A stretch of 64,000 bases of DNA, from assembly GCA_023053685.1 (NCBI GenBank), contig JALIGW010000022.1, forward strand, positions 2,983,001-3,047,000, written 5' to 3'. Positions 63,736 through 64,000 of this stretch are shown here, piece after piece. The notes beneath the pieces were generated by a model, which was not told the origin of the DNA, did no database searches, and worked only from the letters and a program-made list of their open reading frames with translations. Numbering within the stretch: position 1 is the first letter of the stretch; each line of letters begins with the position of its first letter. Origin of the DNA: Diadophis punctatus similis. Taxonomy: Eukaryota > Chordata > Lepidosauria > Squamata > Dipsadidae. The position numbers and the translations under genes are program-made.

Positions 63736-63883
63736 CCCAGCTTCCCATAACACGATAACGGTGGGGATCTTGGCCAACAAAAGGCGGATTGAGAAGCCCA
63801 GGAAGACGAAGGCAGCCGATATAATAGAGACATCTCGGGGGGGAGATGACATCCAAGGCCTTGACCTCCATAGCTCCTTCCAT
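63736..63883 (-). other. Possible first coding exon of an unknown minus-strand gene
   Basis: An ATG at 63883-63881 in good context (cacaATGG) opens MEGAMEVKALDVISPP. A hydrophobic run SIISAAFVFLGFSIRLLLAK exists in another frame, and the two frames differ by one base in a run of seven G/C at 63837-63843. A donor-like ctggg|gtgaga lies at 63736. It could be an exon with a run-length error or chance. No family is recognised. Confidence 0.2.
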
Positions 63884-64000
63884 TGTGAGCTTTTATGCCC
63901 CAAATATGATTCTCCAAAAGGGATTACCAACTTCAAAAGGCAACCAGGCTTTGATGCTGGTGCTCCTAAAACCTTTCATTCAAATCTTGGGAGCGAGGGC

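Overview
The window is vertebrate nuclear DNA, most likely from a squamate reptile and probably an advanced snake. That rests on the repeat mix: CR1, L2, BovB and an L1, tRNA-derived SINEs, MIR-like CORE-SINEs, hAT-type MITEs, a GATA-type (Bkm-like) microsatellite, and a CR1 3' tail that runs into about 600 bp of (ATTCT)n. (ATTCT)n is the same repeat as (AATAG)n, whose seeding by CR1 LINEs is a known snake trait. The species call is inference.

The main gene is CATSPERG, the gamma auxiliary subunit of the sperm CatSper calcium channel, on the + strand from 8541 to 51621. I could chain 29 coding exons with GT/AG junctions and consistent phase into one uninterrupted 1146-residue protein. It has a signal peptide, a long extracellular part and one membrane span near the C-terminus. 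On the opposite strand to the left lie two exons of PSMD8, a 26S proteasome lid subunit and the usual CATSPERG neighbour: exon 1 (4463-4630) and the exon I count as third (3307-3409). The exon expected between them and all later exons are absent from the window. A CpG-rich block (4631-5060) between PSMD8 and CATSPERG holds NRF1-, CCAAT- and CRE-type sites and looks like a divergent promoter.

Bases 1-2650 are about 99.4% identical by eye to 50151-52790 and carry a second, intact copy of the last CATSPERG exon. The simplest reading is a tandem duplication with a unit of about 50.1 kb running from inside PSMD8 to just past CATSPERG. A second CATSPERG should then lie just left of the window, and the PSMD8 exons here would be the cut-off 5' part of the second copy. 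An assembly error must be excluded.

Layout: 1-2650 duplicated CATSPERG 3' end; 2650-5060 PSMD8 remnant and promoter; 5060-8530 repeats ending in a 745-bp polypyrimidine block that abuts CATSPERG exon 1; 8531-51621 CATSPERG. Intron 16 holds a full-length L1 (30037-36735) with a 15-bp target-site duplication, an intact ORF2 and an ORF1 with one nonsense codon. From 51622 to 64000 are the 3' flank and repeat-rich DNA (BovB, CR1, L2, hAT elements, microsatellites), with one doubtful exon-like segment on the minus strand at 63736-63883. I saw no RNA genes and no CRISPR.
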